From Cystobasidium ongulense (Eukaryota > Basidiomycota > Cystobasidiomycetes > Cystobasidiales > Cystobasidiaceae): DNA of 64,000 nucleotides. Location: positions 1,545,501 through 1,609,500 of the forward strand of contig BQUP01000005.1 of the NCBI GenBank assembly GCA_022835595.1, in the 5' to 3' direction. Of this stretch, positions 1 through 12,311 are shown piece after piece. A program made the position numbers and the translations under genes. The notes beneath the pieces are model-generated. The model saw nothing but the letters and a program-made list of their open reading frames with translations. It did not search any database and was not told the DNA's origin. Every line of letters begins with the position of its first letter. The first letter of the stretch is position 1.

Positions 1-52
1 GCAATTCTTTAGTACGAATCATTGCTGCTGGACATTAGTTCAATTTGCTTAC

Positions 53-1573
53 CTCGTCGAATGCATCTTGCTCGCGAGTACCGCCCAATGGCCCTGTACC
101 AACACCTGCGCCGAGCGCGTGCCGTTTAGCATGATATTCCATTGCAGCTTCTCGCATGGCAAGGATGTCATCTATGTGCGTGTTGTCGTCGTCACTGTCT
201 TCGGCCATGTCGTAATCGTCAAGATAGTCTGGGTCATCACTGTCGTCCAGATCGTCATATTCATACGCATCTCCGCCATTCGTCGCTGCCGCCGTATCCT
301 GATACCGTTCCGCTGACTGATCTACAGAATCTTGGTTCATAGCACGTGCTTTTCCTTTAAAAGTGGCAGCTATCGGTGTACCGCGCAATTGTCTCGGCAA
401 ATATGCTGACAAGTCCACTTTCTTGGGTTCTGCACCATCAAATTCCGCTGCGATGTCGTATCTTGATCTTTTGTTCGCTGAGCGTTCAGCGGCTGTCAAG
501 ACAGGTGGAGGTTTGGTTGTGTCTTTGGCTATTATAGTAGGTTTGATAGAGAGATCCGCAAAGCTCGAGGTCATCAAGTCGTTCTTCCGTTGCACTTCGG
601 CTGTCTGTGCTATCTTGTTCTTCGATAATCCGGCAGATGCAGCTGCCTCTCGAGAGGCTATCACCGGAAGATCTTCTTCGTCAATCTTTGACGGCTGCAG
701 AGAGCTTCTGGATGGCTCATAATCGTCTTCATGAGCGAAACTGACAGACTTCTTTTGTTTTCTGGGTGATGAGGTGGCAAGAGAGGCGTCTTGACTAGTG
801 CTCGCAGATTGCTCGGAGACACTGTCGCCGGTTGCTTGCGCCGCGGACGATGAAAGGGGAGGTGACCGGTTGACGGTTGTAGATGTCGGTGCGGTTAAGA
901 TTTCATCGTCTTCCTCAAATTCTTGTATCTCGACAAATGGAAGACCTTCTTCGTTCAGTAGCTGTAATGTCCATAGGCGATGATCAGTATCTATGCCATA
1001 CACGATAAGTCTCATTACGAAGACGACGCACTTCATAATTTTGGTTCATCCGACCCCCATGAAAACCCATCTCCGAACTGAGAGCTTCTTCGGCTACAGC
1101 TATATCTGCTGTGATTTTGTCCAGCTTCGGCCTGAGATCTGTTGCGTTTTACTCAGCGAAAGTACACACTGTCACGTAAAGAGTGAATACTTACGAGCCT
1201 GTCTCCTCTGAGCCACGCCTCTGGCTTGCTTAGCCGAGTATTCGACCCAGTAGCCTGCGTCGGCCGTGCTTTGATCTTTTTCAAGCGAGTCGCTCTCTGC
1301 ATGCATATCAAAGTGGACCATGACCGTGTTCGTGTTGGTAATGTCTCCCCGCGTATAGGCTAAGCTGGAAGACGATGGAACAGGCACAAGAGCACCCCAT
1401 CTTGGCTCATCTGGGATCTCCTTGAGCTGTTCTTCCAGCTTGACCAGTTTCTGTATGCGCTGCGAGAGCTGGTCTGCTTGGCTGCGCAGGGAGCGCAAGA
1501 GAGCGAGTTGGGGCGTCTGCAGCGGTACCGAGAGAGGCACAAGACGCCCTCGAGTATCATTAGACCGTCCCAT
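53..1573 (-). CDS. BUD27: URI1/Bud27-like unconventional prefoldin, 3' end outside window
   Basis: Homologue of URI1/Bud27, a prefoldin-like scaffold known to bind RPB5 and to assist RNA polymerase assembly and TOR-linked translation. Three exons fit: 1195-1573, 1032-1138 and 53-961, with phases 1 and 0. Exons 1-2 form the prefoldin part: a heptad helix (about residues 20-45), a beta core ending SAKQARGVAQRR (about 110-125), then a second helix coded by the 107-nt exon 2. Exon 3 starts LLNEEGLPFVEI, a family signature, and continues as a Ser-rich tail with a very acidic patch (DDSDDPDYLDDYD). A gtaagc donor sits at 52-47, so the usual short basic C-terminal motif should lie beyond the left edge; 465 codons are visible. 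Start chosen at MGRSNDTRG because translation upstream runs into the HEM14 promoter. Family assignment rests on my recognition of the core and the LLNEEG motif. Confidence 0.82.
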
Positions 1574-1688
1574 CCCGAAGCTTTTCCTGAATTGGACGAA
1601 GTGAAAGTAAAGCAATGTGGCGACTTTCCTGCATTTAAGTGACTGCTTTCTGGATGCTTCACTTCATCTCTGCACCAACTACGCGTGC
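1574..1688. promoter_or_regulatory. Shared URI1/HEM14 divergent promoter
   Basis: Only 115 bp separate the two start codons of divergently transcribed genes, so both promoters and 5' leaders must overlap here. No clear TATA box is visible. An in-frame ATG at 1617 could lengthen HEM14 and would shrink the spacer further. Confidence 0.6.
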
Positions 1689-3343
1689 ATGCCGACAACT
1701 GCTGTCCTCGGTGGAGGCCTCTCTGGACTATGCAGCGCCTACTTCCTGTCGCGCGCCCTCCCTGCGTCCCATCGCATCGTCGTGCTCGAGAAGTCGAAGC
1801 GCTTTGGAGGGTGGATAGAGACTATCCATCGCGAGCAGGACGGCATCACCTTTGAGACTGGACCTAGAAGCATACGCCCTGTCGGCTTGCCTGGCATACT
1901 GACGCTGCAGCTGGTGCGCTCGGTCTCTCTGCCTGCAATGACTTCTGCAGCCTGGAAATTGACAATCTGATCTTCAATCCTAGATCAATGACCTCGGATT
2001 GTCAGACTCGCTCGTGACAGTTCCCAAATCACATCCAGCAGCAAAGAACCGCTTCATATACTACCCCGACCGCCTCACGAAAGCGCCAAGTTCATTACCA
2101 TCAGCTATAAAAGCGGTCTTAACTCCGTCATCGCCATTTTATGGTCTGCTGCCATACGCTCTCAAAGAGCCATTCCTCGCTCCAACCCCTACTTCACAAA
2201 TAGAAGCTCAAAACAACGGTTACAACGATGAGAGTGTCGATTCCTTCGTCTCCAGGAGGCTAGGGCCGCAGCTAGCGGGGAATGTTTTATCGGCTCTCGT
2301 GCATGGAATCTATGCTGGAGATACGAGACAGCTTTCCATGCGTGCAGTCTTCCCATCCCTTTGGAACCTGGAGCAAAAGTATGGCAGTATCATTAAGGGC
2401 ATGCTAGCTAGTTCCAGGAAGAAGGAACCCACGCAGGAAGAGATACAAAGGGACGCTATTGCAGGCACAATTCCCGACATCGCGAATCAAATGAAGGACG
2501 TCAGTGTGTACTCGCTTCAAGGAGGATTGGAGGCACTGCCCAAAGCTCTTATACGCCATCTCCAAGACCAGCCGAATGTGGAAATGAGGTCGGATTGTAC
2601 AATCTCCAGTCTCGAATACACGGGCGGAGCCTCACAAGGTTTCCAAGTAAGCGATTGGTTTGCTAGGAATCATACTCTTCGGCTCAGTCTTCTTCTGCGC
2701 ATAGCTTGAAACAACGACAGACACAATCAAAGCGCAGAATGTGGTATCAGCGTTGGGATCAAGTACTCTCAAATACCTCATTCCCGACCTACCGGATTTG
2801 TCCTATAACCCCTTTGTCACGGTAGGTGTAGTGAATCTGGCTTTCCCATCCGACTTTTCTCTTCCAGTCAAAGGGTTTGGGTATCTCATTCCAAGAACTG
2901 TAACGGCATCTAATAATCCACATCAAGTACTAGGCGTAATATTCGATTCAGACATGTTAGGAGGCCAGACTCGCGTTACAGTCATGATGGGTGGTCACTA
3001 CTGGAATAACTCAAGCATACCATCGAAAGAAGATCTACCTAGACAAGCCTTGGAAACGCTCCGGTTGCATGGTCTCGTACCTATGGATGTCGATCCGGTC
3101 GCGTCTCGCGCTCAGCTACAGAAAGACTGCATTCCTCAATATGCAGTTGGACATGTGCAAAGAATGGCGGAATTACATCAGGAACTAAAACGACGATATG
3201 ATGGAAAGCTAGGAGTCGTCGGATCTAGCTATAGCGGTGTCGGTATCAATGACTGTGTACTCGGAAGTTGGAGACAGGCGAGTGGGTTGGTGGAGCGCGG
3301 TCAAGCTACAGGTCTGGAACATTATCAAGTCGCTATAGACTAG
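1689..3343 (+). CDS. HEM14: Protoporphyrinogen oxidase (PPOX)
   Basis: Oxidises protoporphyrinogen IX to protoporphyrin IX, the penultimate step of haem synthesis, at the mitochondrial inner membrane in fungi. Exons 1689-1913, 1984-2646 and 2705-3343 join at phase 0 to give 508 aa, normal for the family. The N-terminus carries the FAD dinucleotide-binding loop (VLGGGLSGL, residues 5-13) followed by VVLEKSKRFGGW, and GPRSIRP, typical of PPOX. The C-terminus has GSSYSGVGINDCVLG, matching the family's FAD-contacting end, then GRQ-type closing residues. Introns are 70 and 58 nt. An upstream in-frame ATG at 1617 would add 24 residues; MPTTAVLGGG is preferred because PPOX starts close to the FAD loop. 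Transcribed away from URI1 and convergent with the kinase gene. Confidence 0.93.
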
Positions 3344-3767
3344 GACATTATCAGGTAGTTCACTCACAAATGTCAAAATATCAAGATTCATCCGGGCAGC
3401 TCCCGAAGTGTGGGGCATTTTACATCATTGCTCAAAAGGCGGTGAATACGCCAGCATGCCATCGACGTATGTATAATTACTGCATAGCAGATTTAGCGGT
3501 GCTGAAATACAAATGAAGCATACTCTTATCATTGATTACAGACAAAATGTAGAGAGGGGATTAATGGGTACGAATATACGGGATTATGCTAAAGGGCTAC
3601 ACTGATGTATACAGGGCGCATGCGTACAGCTCAAAGAACGAGCGAATGAGAGGAAGATGTCGTTTTCGTCGTGGCTGTTTCCGTTCCGCTAAAGACAGGG
3701 AGAAATCGGAGAGGAAGGGGACTTCTTAAGAAGAATCTAATAGTTTGGCAAGAGGAGAGCCCGACTC
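3344..3767. other. Convergent intergenic spacer
   Basis: Holds the 3' ends of HEM14 and the CaMK-type kinase gene. No further gene or RNA is seen. Confidence 0.6.
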
Positions 3768-5681
3768 TTACGCCTTCACAGGTTCAACCTGATTCTGTAA
3801 TCCAGATTCTTGACAATGTGAAGTAAGGATTTTTGCTAATTCGCATCCATCGTAATAGGTTTCAGCTTTGGCAGTCTGGCTTCTCGTCAAATTTTGCGCT
3901 ACTGGTGTGACAGGTACTTCTTTCACTCCTTTATTTGTCAATAGCCAGGGGTGTTTGAGGGCTTCTGATGCGCTTAAACGCCTGTTCGGGTCCTTCTCCA
4001 TCAGCGCAGATACGAATTCTTTGGCTGAGTGATCATATTTGTCGAGGGCTCAATTAGCGTGAAGGCAGGGCCTGCTATAGGAGTACTTCCAGCTCACCGA
4101 GATCAGATATCCCCTGCCAATGTGAAGGATAGAACTTAACCTAAATCGATTGGTTGGTCCACAGTCAGCTTGCCCGTGCATTCCCTCCGCTAGCTAGCCG
4201 TCGTGCAAGCGAAAGGAGAAAACTTACAGGCGCAGTCATCGTCTCAAGCATGAGCTGTTTGGGATCCGTCGAGTTCCAAGGAGACCAGCTTGAAAGAACG
4301 ATGTACGCTAGCACACCACAACCGAAAATATCTGATTTCTTGCCATAACCTGTTTTCTTGTAGATCTCGGGCGCCGCATAACCTGGTGTTCCTGCAATCT
4401 CGTAGAATCGCTCACTACCAACGATAGAAACATGGGACAGTCAGTACCAATGACTTGCATGTAATGGAAACAGATATGAATTCAATTGTTGAGTAGGGAA
4501 TTGTTTGGACTTACTGATCGCCCGGCCCACGTTTCTCGAGGACTAAAGCGAGACCAAAGTCGGCCATTCCAAAGTCAAGTGGATCTTCGATGTTACGATA
4601 GAAGAAATTCTCGGGCTGAAAGTAGGATGGAGGTGGAGTTCATAATCAAGAGCCGCACGGGGTCAGGTTTGCAACGAGCTAGCCTTACCTTGATATCACG
4701 ATGAATCAAACCGAAATTCTGCACCCAGTCAAGGGCAGTCTGGATATAATCACAGCTTAATATGCGTCTAGGTATACTGTGGTGTGAGGCATGTTTCCAC
4801 ATACGAGAACCCTTGTCATTACGCCTTTGCTTTCGGTTTCGGAAAATCGTCCGCCGTTGCTAATTCGGTCGAAGAGATCGCCTCCCGCCGCAAGCTGGGA
4901 AAATGACAGCACGGGACAATCAGCAATGCGGGACCACCTCGACGGAATTGTATGTGGAGGCTAACCTCGAATGCTATATAATAGCGATCAATGCTCTCGA
5001 ACCTGTCAATAGCCAAGTTGCCGGTTAGCTTTCTAATCCGGTATCAGCTGCGCGAAAGGAAAGCAGGGGTACCATTCGTAACATCGAACTGATAGAATGG
5101 AAAAGCTTCAGCCGTCAGAACCGTTGACAGGAAGGGAGAGAGCAGCCCACTGATGTTATCGTTGTTCAACTCGACATACATCTCATGCAGTCTGGCGAGA
5201 AGCTTCATGTATGCCTGTCGGTCCGAGATGACTTGCTTCGGTACAATTTCTAGCGGACAGGTGTCGACGGTCAGCTCGAGGGCAGAAGACACGGCGCAGG
5301 TCAAAGATGCCCCACTCATGGCTATGTACTCCTTTCGCTTCATGCTCCACACACGCTCCACGCCTGTGATGCAGTCAACCTTCAGCGTTCTCCAGTCGTC
5401 TCCTCGTCATATTTCGGCTCACGTGAGTATCCGCCAGTGCCTAGGACATCGGTGTGCTTGTCGCTGGAGGGCGTTCGTATTACTCAGCATGACTGGAATC
5501 AGATAGCACGCCCTTCCGTGCTGCTCTCGCTCACCTGAAGGTGTATTCTGCAAGCGAGATAGACATCAGTTCTCCGATCACCCCAGCAAGAGCTCGAACA
5601 CGGCAGCGGCTCACCTCGCTTGACCTTGTGCGACGTGGGCTGCCCTCTGATGGCGTCTGTGATGTTGGAGAACACCGTCAT
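3768..5681 (-). CDS. CaMK-type serine/threonine protein kinase, 13 exons
   Basis: Calcium/calmodulin-dependent-type kinase of the fungal CMK/RCK group. Exons (5' to 3'): 5615-5681, 5535-5547, 5423-5463, 5316-5363, 5151-5249, 5073-5088, 4966-5002, 4805-4894, 4689-4739, 4515-4615, 4228-4414, 4098-4113, 3768-4048; sum 1047 nt, 348 aa. All kinase landmarks appear only after joining: glycine loop GTGGYS, YIAMK with Lys57, LNNDNIIRCYEWFESID, FELAAGGDLFDRI, HRDIKPEN (Asp152), DFG (Asp173), AGTPGYAAPE, and a DPNRRLSASEALKHPW subdomain XI. The start MTVFSNITDAI resembles the N-terminus of fungal CaMKs. Three exons are only 13, 16 and 16 nt. Least certain is the 114-nt intron 4114-4227, where a further tiny exon is possible. 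No obvious calmodulin-binding helix is seen in the short tail. The substrate is unknown. Confidence 0.85.
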
Positions 5682-6134
5682 TATGTACTTCTTGAGCGCT
5701 TCAACATGCGACGAAACGCGATTTCACACGGATCGGTTGGAAAGCAAGATTGAGAAAGTCGCCACCCGGTTAGAAGAGCACGACAAAGATAATGAAAGAG
5801 CAGCTTTTCTTGTTCCAGCTGAGCGAATGGGCATTCAGATAAAGATTCGTCAGTCACAACTTGCTCGATTCATCATCCTCTCGCTCGCTTTCTCAGCACT
5901 CGAATATCCCACACACGTTGTAACTGCCGGGCCGAGGTATCCTTCATCATCAGTCAGAAAGGTCTCTCGTCAGGAATACCGACGATTACCGGCAAGGTAA
6001 TTTGAATGACTCGCCTCAGTGCACCGTCAAAACAGATCATGGCAAAGCGACCTTGGTTCCAATTCAATCAACACTCGTTGTTGCGCTATCCCTTCTAATC
6101 TATCAGGCGGCTATTTAAATAATGCAAGGCTGAC
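5682..6134. other. Intergenic spacer, kinase 5' side
   Basis: Promoter side of the kinase gene and 3' side of the dehydrogenase gene. A plus-strand open frame (5620-6000) overlaps the kinase first exon and has no recognisable similarity or codon pattern. Nothing else is seen. Confidence 0.5.
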
Positions 6135-7343
6135 CTACTCCGAAGGCTGATAAGCCGACATGCTCTCATCAGAGTAATTTACAAATTGTCCACTCAGGTC
6201 CTTTTCTGCTTTCACAGCTAGAGCAGCAAGCACATGTCCGCTATATGCGGGTGGAATGAGCTTCTTCTGTGCGTGGATGTCGACAAAGCGTTGGCTGTAG
6301 AATAGACCCAATCAGATTTAGGTCCCACAAGCTTATATACTGTTTTCATAGGAACGATACTCACTAATCCTTGTCAGACATTTGTCCCTTGGCTGCTCAT
6401 ATAAATTGCGTTAGCATTGCTTGTATCTCGACTCGCCCGTCGGCTAACGGAGAAAAGACGCAGACACTTACCATCTGCAATCAATTCAGCTTGCATGGGC
6501 GTGTCAACAACACCCGGTCTAAGAGCAACCGCGATAATCTCTGGTTCTTCTGCAGCCAGAGTCCTGCACAGTGCGTTAAGTGCCGCCCTGTGAGTGAACA
6601 CCATTGGATGTTAGCTTTGTCTGTCTTATTGCGCTTGTTATAAAGAACCCAGCTCTCTCACTTTGATCCGTTGTATGCTGCCCATGATGTGGTATTACCA
6701 GTAGCTGCTCCAGAAGATGTGAAGATTACAGTTCCTTTAGATTTACGCAGATGAGGGATGGACAGCTGAAGTATTGATACGAGAGAAAAGAAGTTGATCT
6801 CGAAGCAGTTCTAAGATCGATTTTAGCCAGTCAGGAGCCGGGTAGTAGTTGCGTAGCATAGTCTGATATGGCCAGTCTCACCTTCATTCGCTTCATGTCC
6901 ATGTTCTCAATACGCAATTGAGGATCAACGATGCCACTTTCCAACGCTCTTTCTCAGCACGTAGACTTTCGAGCACAATGATTTCTATTCAGACTTACGC
7001 GTTGAGGACCAGGCCATCAAGACCCCCAAACGTGTCGACCGCTTTGCTCACTGCTGCCTGTGTAAGTTGATAGTCGGGTTTGTCGGGAAATGGCATTCAG
7101 CTCGGGCTGTACCGATAATAGTTGCGATGTCTCATTTCGCACTTTCTGGTCATTGTCATTCGATACATCACCTTGTACAGCCTCAACCCGTCCCTTGTAT
7201 TGATTCTGTAGATCTTGCAGTTCCTGTGTTAAAGATCTGGACAAAGTGACGACGTTGCATTCGAACTTCTCGACCAGTATACGGGCGCACGCTAGGCCAA
7301 TGCCTCTGGATGCACCGGTAACGAGGATAGTCTTGTTGGTCAT
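6135..7343 (-). CDS. Short-chain dehydrogenase/reductase (sepiapterin or benzil reductase-like)
   Basis: Classical SDR oxidoreductase, probably cytosolic and NADP(H)-dependent. Seven exons (7143-7343, 6999-7057, 6882-6948, 6662-6810, 6472-6587, 6365-6392, 6135-6294) give 259 aa, a typical SDR length. The TGASRGIG cofactor loop is at residues 9-16, the LNA strand at about 85, the catalytic Ser region FTSSGAATG near 140, and the YNGSK catalytic Tyr155/Lys159. The LRPGVVDTPMQ segment follows, as in SDRs. The C-terminal block (AKGQMSDKDYQRFVDIHAQK, then GHVLAALAV and SGQFVNY) matches a fungal SDR group related to yeast Yir035c/Yir036c. The substrate cannot be told from sequence. A 28-nt exon supplies KGQMSDKD. 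Confidence 0.88.
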
Positions 7344-7575
7344 GATGTATGCGATTCAGTTCACTTGGACGCAAAGAGTGTGTTGTTACTCGACTATCAG
7401 TAATGATGGTCAAAAGCCGGCAACTTCGAGGATGATCGAGAAAGGTGGTGCCGTTTGATGCAATTGCAGTGACCGAAAACAACAACTCGTATGTACTGTC
7501 TCCAGGATAGTATTCCTATTCCATCGTAACACTGCTGCTGTGCTCGAGAGCCAAGTCCAGCCAAATGCTGCCCAC
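7344..7575. other. Intergenic spacer
   Basis: Short spacer between the 3' end of ATG11 and the start of the dehydrogenase gene, both minus. It must hold the dehydrogenase promoter. No motif stands out. Confidence 0.5.
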
Positions 7576-10500
7576 TCACGTGCCACTGCCTTGTCCAGCA
7601 GTGAACGAGCGAAGAAGGTCTCTTGCGGAGCTCTGGGGCAGACTCGCTCCCGAAGCAGAAACCTGCCTAGCATGCTGCCCTTCTCCAACGTGGTTCCGCG
7701 TATTTCTGCCCGTATACCTTCCCACGGTCTGCGTATATCGACTACCGGTTCTATCTGTACCTGCATTACCTGCCGATGGTGGAGAACTAGACGATGCACT
7801 TCTCTGCGAGAGGTATGAGGAAATACCAGCAGGACTAGCCGCAACAGTAGCAGGACCTTTAGAAGGAGTCAAAAAGCTACTCGAGCTTAGTCTATTGCGA
7901 AATCCGGACGAACCGCCTGATCCATTAGAAGAGCCGAAAGAGCGTGAAAAAGCGCTTGGATGCTGTTTGGATGCTGTAAGTGATGATCTTGGTATTACTT
8001 GCGGATTGGAAGATGTAGGAATGGACTTTCCGCCAGATGCCGTGCGAGGTAAGAAAGCGGGTTCTTCGTCCGTCGCATCGGGCGCGCCAACATCCGCTTG
8101 CCCTGTTTCAGCGACGTTGTGCATGGGCGACATGGGCGATTCAGGGAGAATAGGTAGGTCTTTCGGTCGCGATGATGATAGCGAAGAAGCTCCAGAAGGA
8201 ATTGCTGGTTTGAGTGTAGACCTATTTACAGGCTCCGAGGAGCCTCGAACGACAGTGAACGCGGAGAAGTCCATCGTGTTGGGCGGTTGCCCTTCTGTAT
8301 TGGCATCCTGCTTTTCCGAAGTATCTGTTCCTGCCTTTTGTTGATTGAATGAGGCAGAATTCTGCTCTGTGTGAAGCGCCGCATACTTAGCCATCTCCGA
8401 CGGACTCGTGCTCAGATCTGCCGACGCGGGCAGAACTGCGCCATCTGCTAACGTAGCTTCGGCATTGTCTCCTATGTGGGCCTGAACCTCCGTCGAACTG
8501 GGCGAAGTAATTTTCCTGTCGGATGAGATTGTCCTTGAAGTGCGTCTATTCGAGCTGCTCGGCCAGGGTTCCGCTTCAAGCATGCTGTATTTGCTACCAG
8601 GTCTTAGAAGGTACGGGTTGTTCTCAATGCCTTCGGACGCTTCTGCCACTCCTTCGGTAATAGAGGTAATTCTAGCAACAATCCATTCCTTACTCTCTAC
8701 ATCTTCAATCAATCTTCCGGTTGGTTTAAGAAAATGATTCGGTTTGCCAAAGTTGAAAGCGGCGAAAACGCGCTCAGTAGCATTTTTTGTAGGCAAGAAT
8801 AGAGCTAAATCGCTAGAATGAAAACTCCTAAATGCGATTTTATCTCTTGATGCCGCTATCGCCTTATCCATTCTCTCTTTGTACCTTTTGCATTGTTTCT
8901 GCCAGTTCTTGGTTTCAGATATGCAGTAATCGCATTGCGCCTTCGCTAATTGCCACATCTCATTCGAACGACCCGCTTGTAAGCTACTAATTGCACTTTC
9001 GAGCGATGTCCCATCAAAGGACTGGTAGGCATCTGGCTTGTACTGGGCGGCCGGGGCTTTCAGACGAGCCATCGTCGTCGAGGTGCCAGATGCAGGAGCT
9101 TTAGGTACCTCTTCTCGGACAAATTGTACCAAGAAACCTTCGCACTGACCGTAGAACATCTGACAGAGCCCGAGAAGAGTTAAGACTTTCGCGTTGGTAG
9201 CGTGAGCTTCTGATCGCATTGTCGATATACTTCGTCCTCTTTCGTCACACATAGTTTGCAATTCCGCATAATCGTTTTCTTGTGTTGAAGCCCTCTCTTT
9301 GATTCTTTCCATGTCGTGCTGAAGGCTTGTAATCTGGGTTGAAGTTTCTCGCTCGAGGGCGTCCAGTTTTTCTCTGGCCTCAGCCAGCTCTTTCTCTAGT
9401 GTTGCTCTGTCTAATTCCGATTCGGTCCTATGATCACGAAGAAGGCGATCCTTCTCACCAAGACTTTGCAATAAATCTTGCTTCCTCTTCTCGAGATGAT
9501 CAGATCTAAGCTCTTCCTCCACAAGGCGCTTTCTCAGATCTTCCGTATCTTCTTGAGAGTCTTGTAGCTGTTGTCGCAAATGACTGACCTCGCTCGAATG
9601 CATCGTATTTTCACCCGCAAGATGCGCTGCACGCTCAGTAAGGCGATCAATCTCGATTTGAAGATCGTTTGTTCTCAGCTTATGGTCTTCCAGCATGTTC
9701 TCTTGGTCTACTTTATGTCTAGCCGCGAGGCTAGCCTTAGTTTCCTCGTGCTCGGCGAGCAGCCTTTCGAGCTCGCTGTTCTTGACAATCAGGGCTGTCA
9801 CCTCTGCTTCCCTTGCACTCCGCTCTGCTTGAAGGTCTCTCTCTAGTTGCGTTCTCTTCTCTTCAATTGCTTGAAATGCCTCATTCGTACTGTTTGAGGC
9901 GCTGACTGATGTAGTAGGACTCTGATCCAGATCATCCAATTCTGCGAACAGCATGGTTTGATCAGAGTTCGCCGCTTATGTGCAATCTAGCTACTTACTA
10001 CGATTCAACCTTTCGAAGCTCAATGTCAATTTCTCGATATTCTTCTTGAGCTTTTTGATCAGTGTTGTGGTTTCTTGCACTGGGTGAGGTAGATTGCCAC
10101 TAGGCATATCTTCAGGCGATAAATTTTCCTGCATTTCGAGCAGAACTTGCTCGAGAGCTTCCAAATCTTCGAGGGTAGCCTGCGGCTCGTTTTGTCTCAC
10201 GGTATTGATCGATGAGTGTGATGATCGCATCTCGACCTCGATAAAGGCAAGGCCTTCATCAAGACCAGGTAGCTCCCAAGGCAACTTGCCCGCCCATTCC
10301 GCTTGGTAGATGCCTCTACGCCGCCGTTCTTCGTTCGAAAAGTTGCTGAACATCTCCGCGTATGTCGACGAAGAAATCCCGAGATTCTTCGCTGCGGGGT
10401 GCAAAAGTAGTCTCAATGTCTCCTCAAGCTCTTTGAGAGGATGACTACCTACTGAATAGTCGTCTTCGGACCGACTCGGCTAAGGATGCCGCATACGCTG

Positions 10501-11776
10501 GAACAAGAAGTTGAAGGCGCTCCAAATGCCTGAAGGTCTCGCATTTGGTCCTATGTATCATTGCGTCAACACGAAGCAGAGGGGAACGGGGGGCAGAGAA
10601 CCTTACTTAAGATCAGAGTTGAGCGAGTTGATCATGCCTGGCGCAGCGGCGATTTGGCTCTGCAGCTTGGCGATTTCTTGCAGAGAATGAAGGAGTTGTC
10701 GGGTTTCTACATTCTGTTGTGGAGAGACAATCCAGAACTTCAGCAGGAAACTGTTGCTGATTGCACAATACTCACTCTTCGATCCACTAGATAGCGTAAT
10801 CTCCCGATACACTCGTCAAACAGGGTATCAAGCTCATCCTCTTCCGTCTCAGATCGCTGGCCTGGTCGTCTGAATAGCTCCTTCAACCTTGCATGCGCTT
10901 CATTTGCATCCTTTTCGCAGTCTATCAGATCATCTACGTTATAAGCCTGTTCGATATCTACCTTTAAATTCTCCGTAGTGGTAGCCACGTTCTGCAGCAT
11001 CGTCTCTAGCTCGCTGTTTTGCCTTGTAATCTCGTCGAATGTGCGCTTGCAGCCATCACGTACATTCTCCATCTTCTCCCTCGACACAAAGTCGCTGAGT
11101 AGGCGATCTTTGGCAGGTGTATTCGTTGATGAAGTCTGCATCTTTGCTGTAACTCGAACTTTGTTGACAAGGGACATGCATGCCGGATAGACGGCCAGTA
11201 CATTGGCGTATTTCGTCAATAGTGGCGAAGCGAAGTGTTGATATGCCGTGATTAGGTCCTGACGTCCGCCTCTGTGTCGCTCGAGGTTGGATACAGCGGC
11301 TGAGAGGGCTCGGTGCTGATGTCGAATGCACTGGACGAGGTCGATGGTAGCATCGTACTGCTTGTCGGCTGGAAGATAGATTGTCGATACTAAGTATATG
11401 CTGAAAGCAGCCTCCAGGAGCTCGGTTTTGGACACTCACGGTCATGACCAACATCGTCGAGGAGATGGTCAACATCAAGATCCAGGGCCTCCATGAACAG
11501 TCTTCCATCTTGGCTGTCGAGATCGATGACTAGGGCTTCGCGGTCGAAGAGGTACACCAAGCCATCGTCGGAGTCATCGGCCTCGTCGCGCAATAGAGCA
11601 TTGACAGAGGCTCTATCGGCTTGTCGTCCGTTTGGATGCATCACGATGAGCGCGTTGAGGGGGATTGCAGCATACTCGCTGAGCACACTGTGCAGCGTCT
11701 CGACGGTCGGTGGACTCGGCAGGTCGTCTTTCGAGATATGGTAGATGCAGCCATCCTGCGCCCGGACTGCGCGCAT
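7576..11776 (-). CDS. ATG11: Autophagy scaffold protein Atg11
   Basis: Atg11/FIP200-type scaffold that gathers cargo receptors and the Atg1 kinase in selective autophagy. Exons 11440-11776, 10776-11368, 10607-10713, 10453-10529, 9999-10391, 7576-9941 sum to 1290 aa. The N-terminus is ubiquitin-like (PLNALIVMHPNGRQ, VYLFDREAL, within residues 1-75). Exons 3-5 restore HLERLQLLVPAYAASLAESV and EERRRRGIYQAEWAG...LPWELPG, a strong Atg11 block. A long coiled coil rich in Glu/Leu/Arg follows (about 520-780). The C-terminal claw starts at SFHSSDLALFLPT (about 870) and runs through FAAFNFGKPNHFLKP to YSMLEAEPW. About 300 residues of Ser/Pro-rich disorder follow, longer than in yeast. The 61-nt intron 10392-10452 reads open in the wrong frame and is easily missed. 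Divergent from PWP2. Confidence 0.92.
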
Positions 11777-12311
11777 TGCGGGAAGGTCGCTGGTCTGATA
11801 CGGGCTGCGAATTACTCAATCAACAACCAATGGCCGTGCTTGCGTGCTTGCTTGCTTGCTGCTGATGCTTGTTCTTCGTGCGGGTCTACCGCCCTCCATA
11901 TCACGCCACCAACACGTCTAGATGGCCCTTGATGAGCGGGCTGCCTTGAGCTCTCAGCCCGCGAGACGATGTTTCCTTGGACCAGTCTGGTGCTGACGCT
12001 GTATGCTCGTCGCTCTTGCCGGCTATGCGGTGGTTGACCTGGTTCCAACAGCCGTGTCTTCCAGCGGGCCTGGATTATGCTGCTGCTCTCTCCTGCACCA
12101 TTTGCGCAGACAGAACAGTCCGGACACGACGACGGCAGCAGCAACAGCGTAGCGACACCAGGGACACGCTTCAGGCCAGATAGAACTTCGTCACAACAAC
12201 AGACCCTCCAAGCATACAATCTGGACCCATCGTACGCTCGCTGTCAAAATTCCTGCTTGAAGCTGCTTCGATCACGTTTTCACCTGTACTCTTCTGAAGG
12301 GTGTACAAGCG
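11777..12311. promoter_or_regulatory. ATG11/PWP2 divergent intergenic region
   Basis: 535 bp between two start codons pointing away from each other. It contains a short TTGC/GCTT-rich simple repeat near 11838-11862. No gene is supported; open frames on both strands are short and unrelated to known families. Confidence 0.5.

Noticed and set aside
5153-5506. 117-codon plus-strand frame over the kinase 5' half
   Set aside because: It runs antisense through several well supported kinase exons and has no recognisable domain.
7565-8344. 259-codon open frame on the plus strand inside ATG11
   Set aside because: It is antisense to the Ser-rich tail of ATG11, has no family resemblance, and no intron signals fit it.
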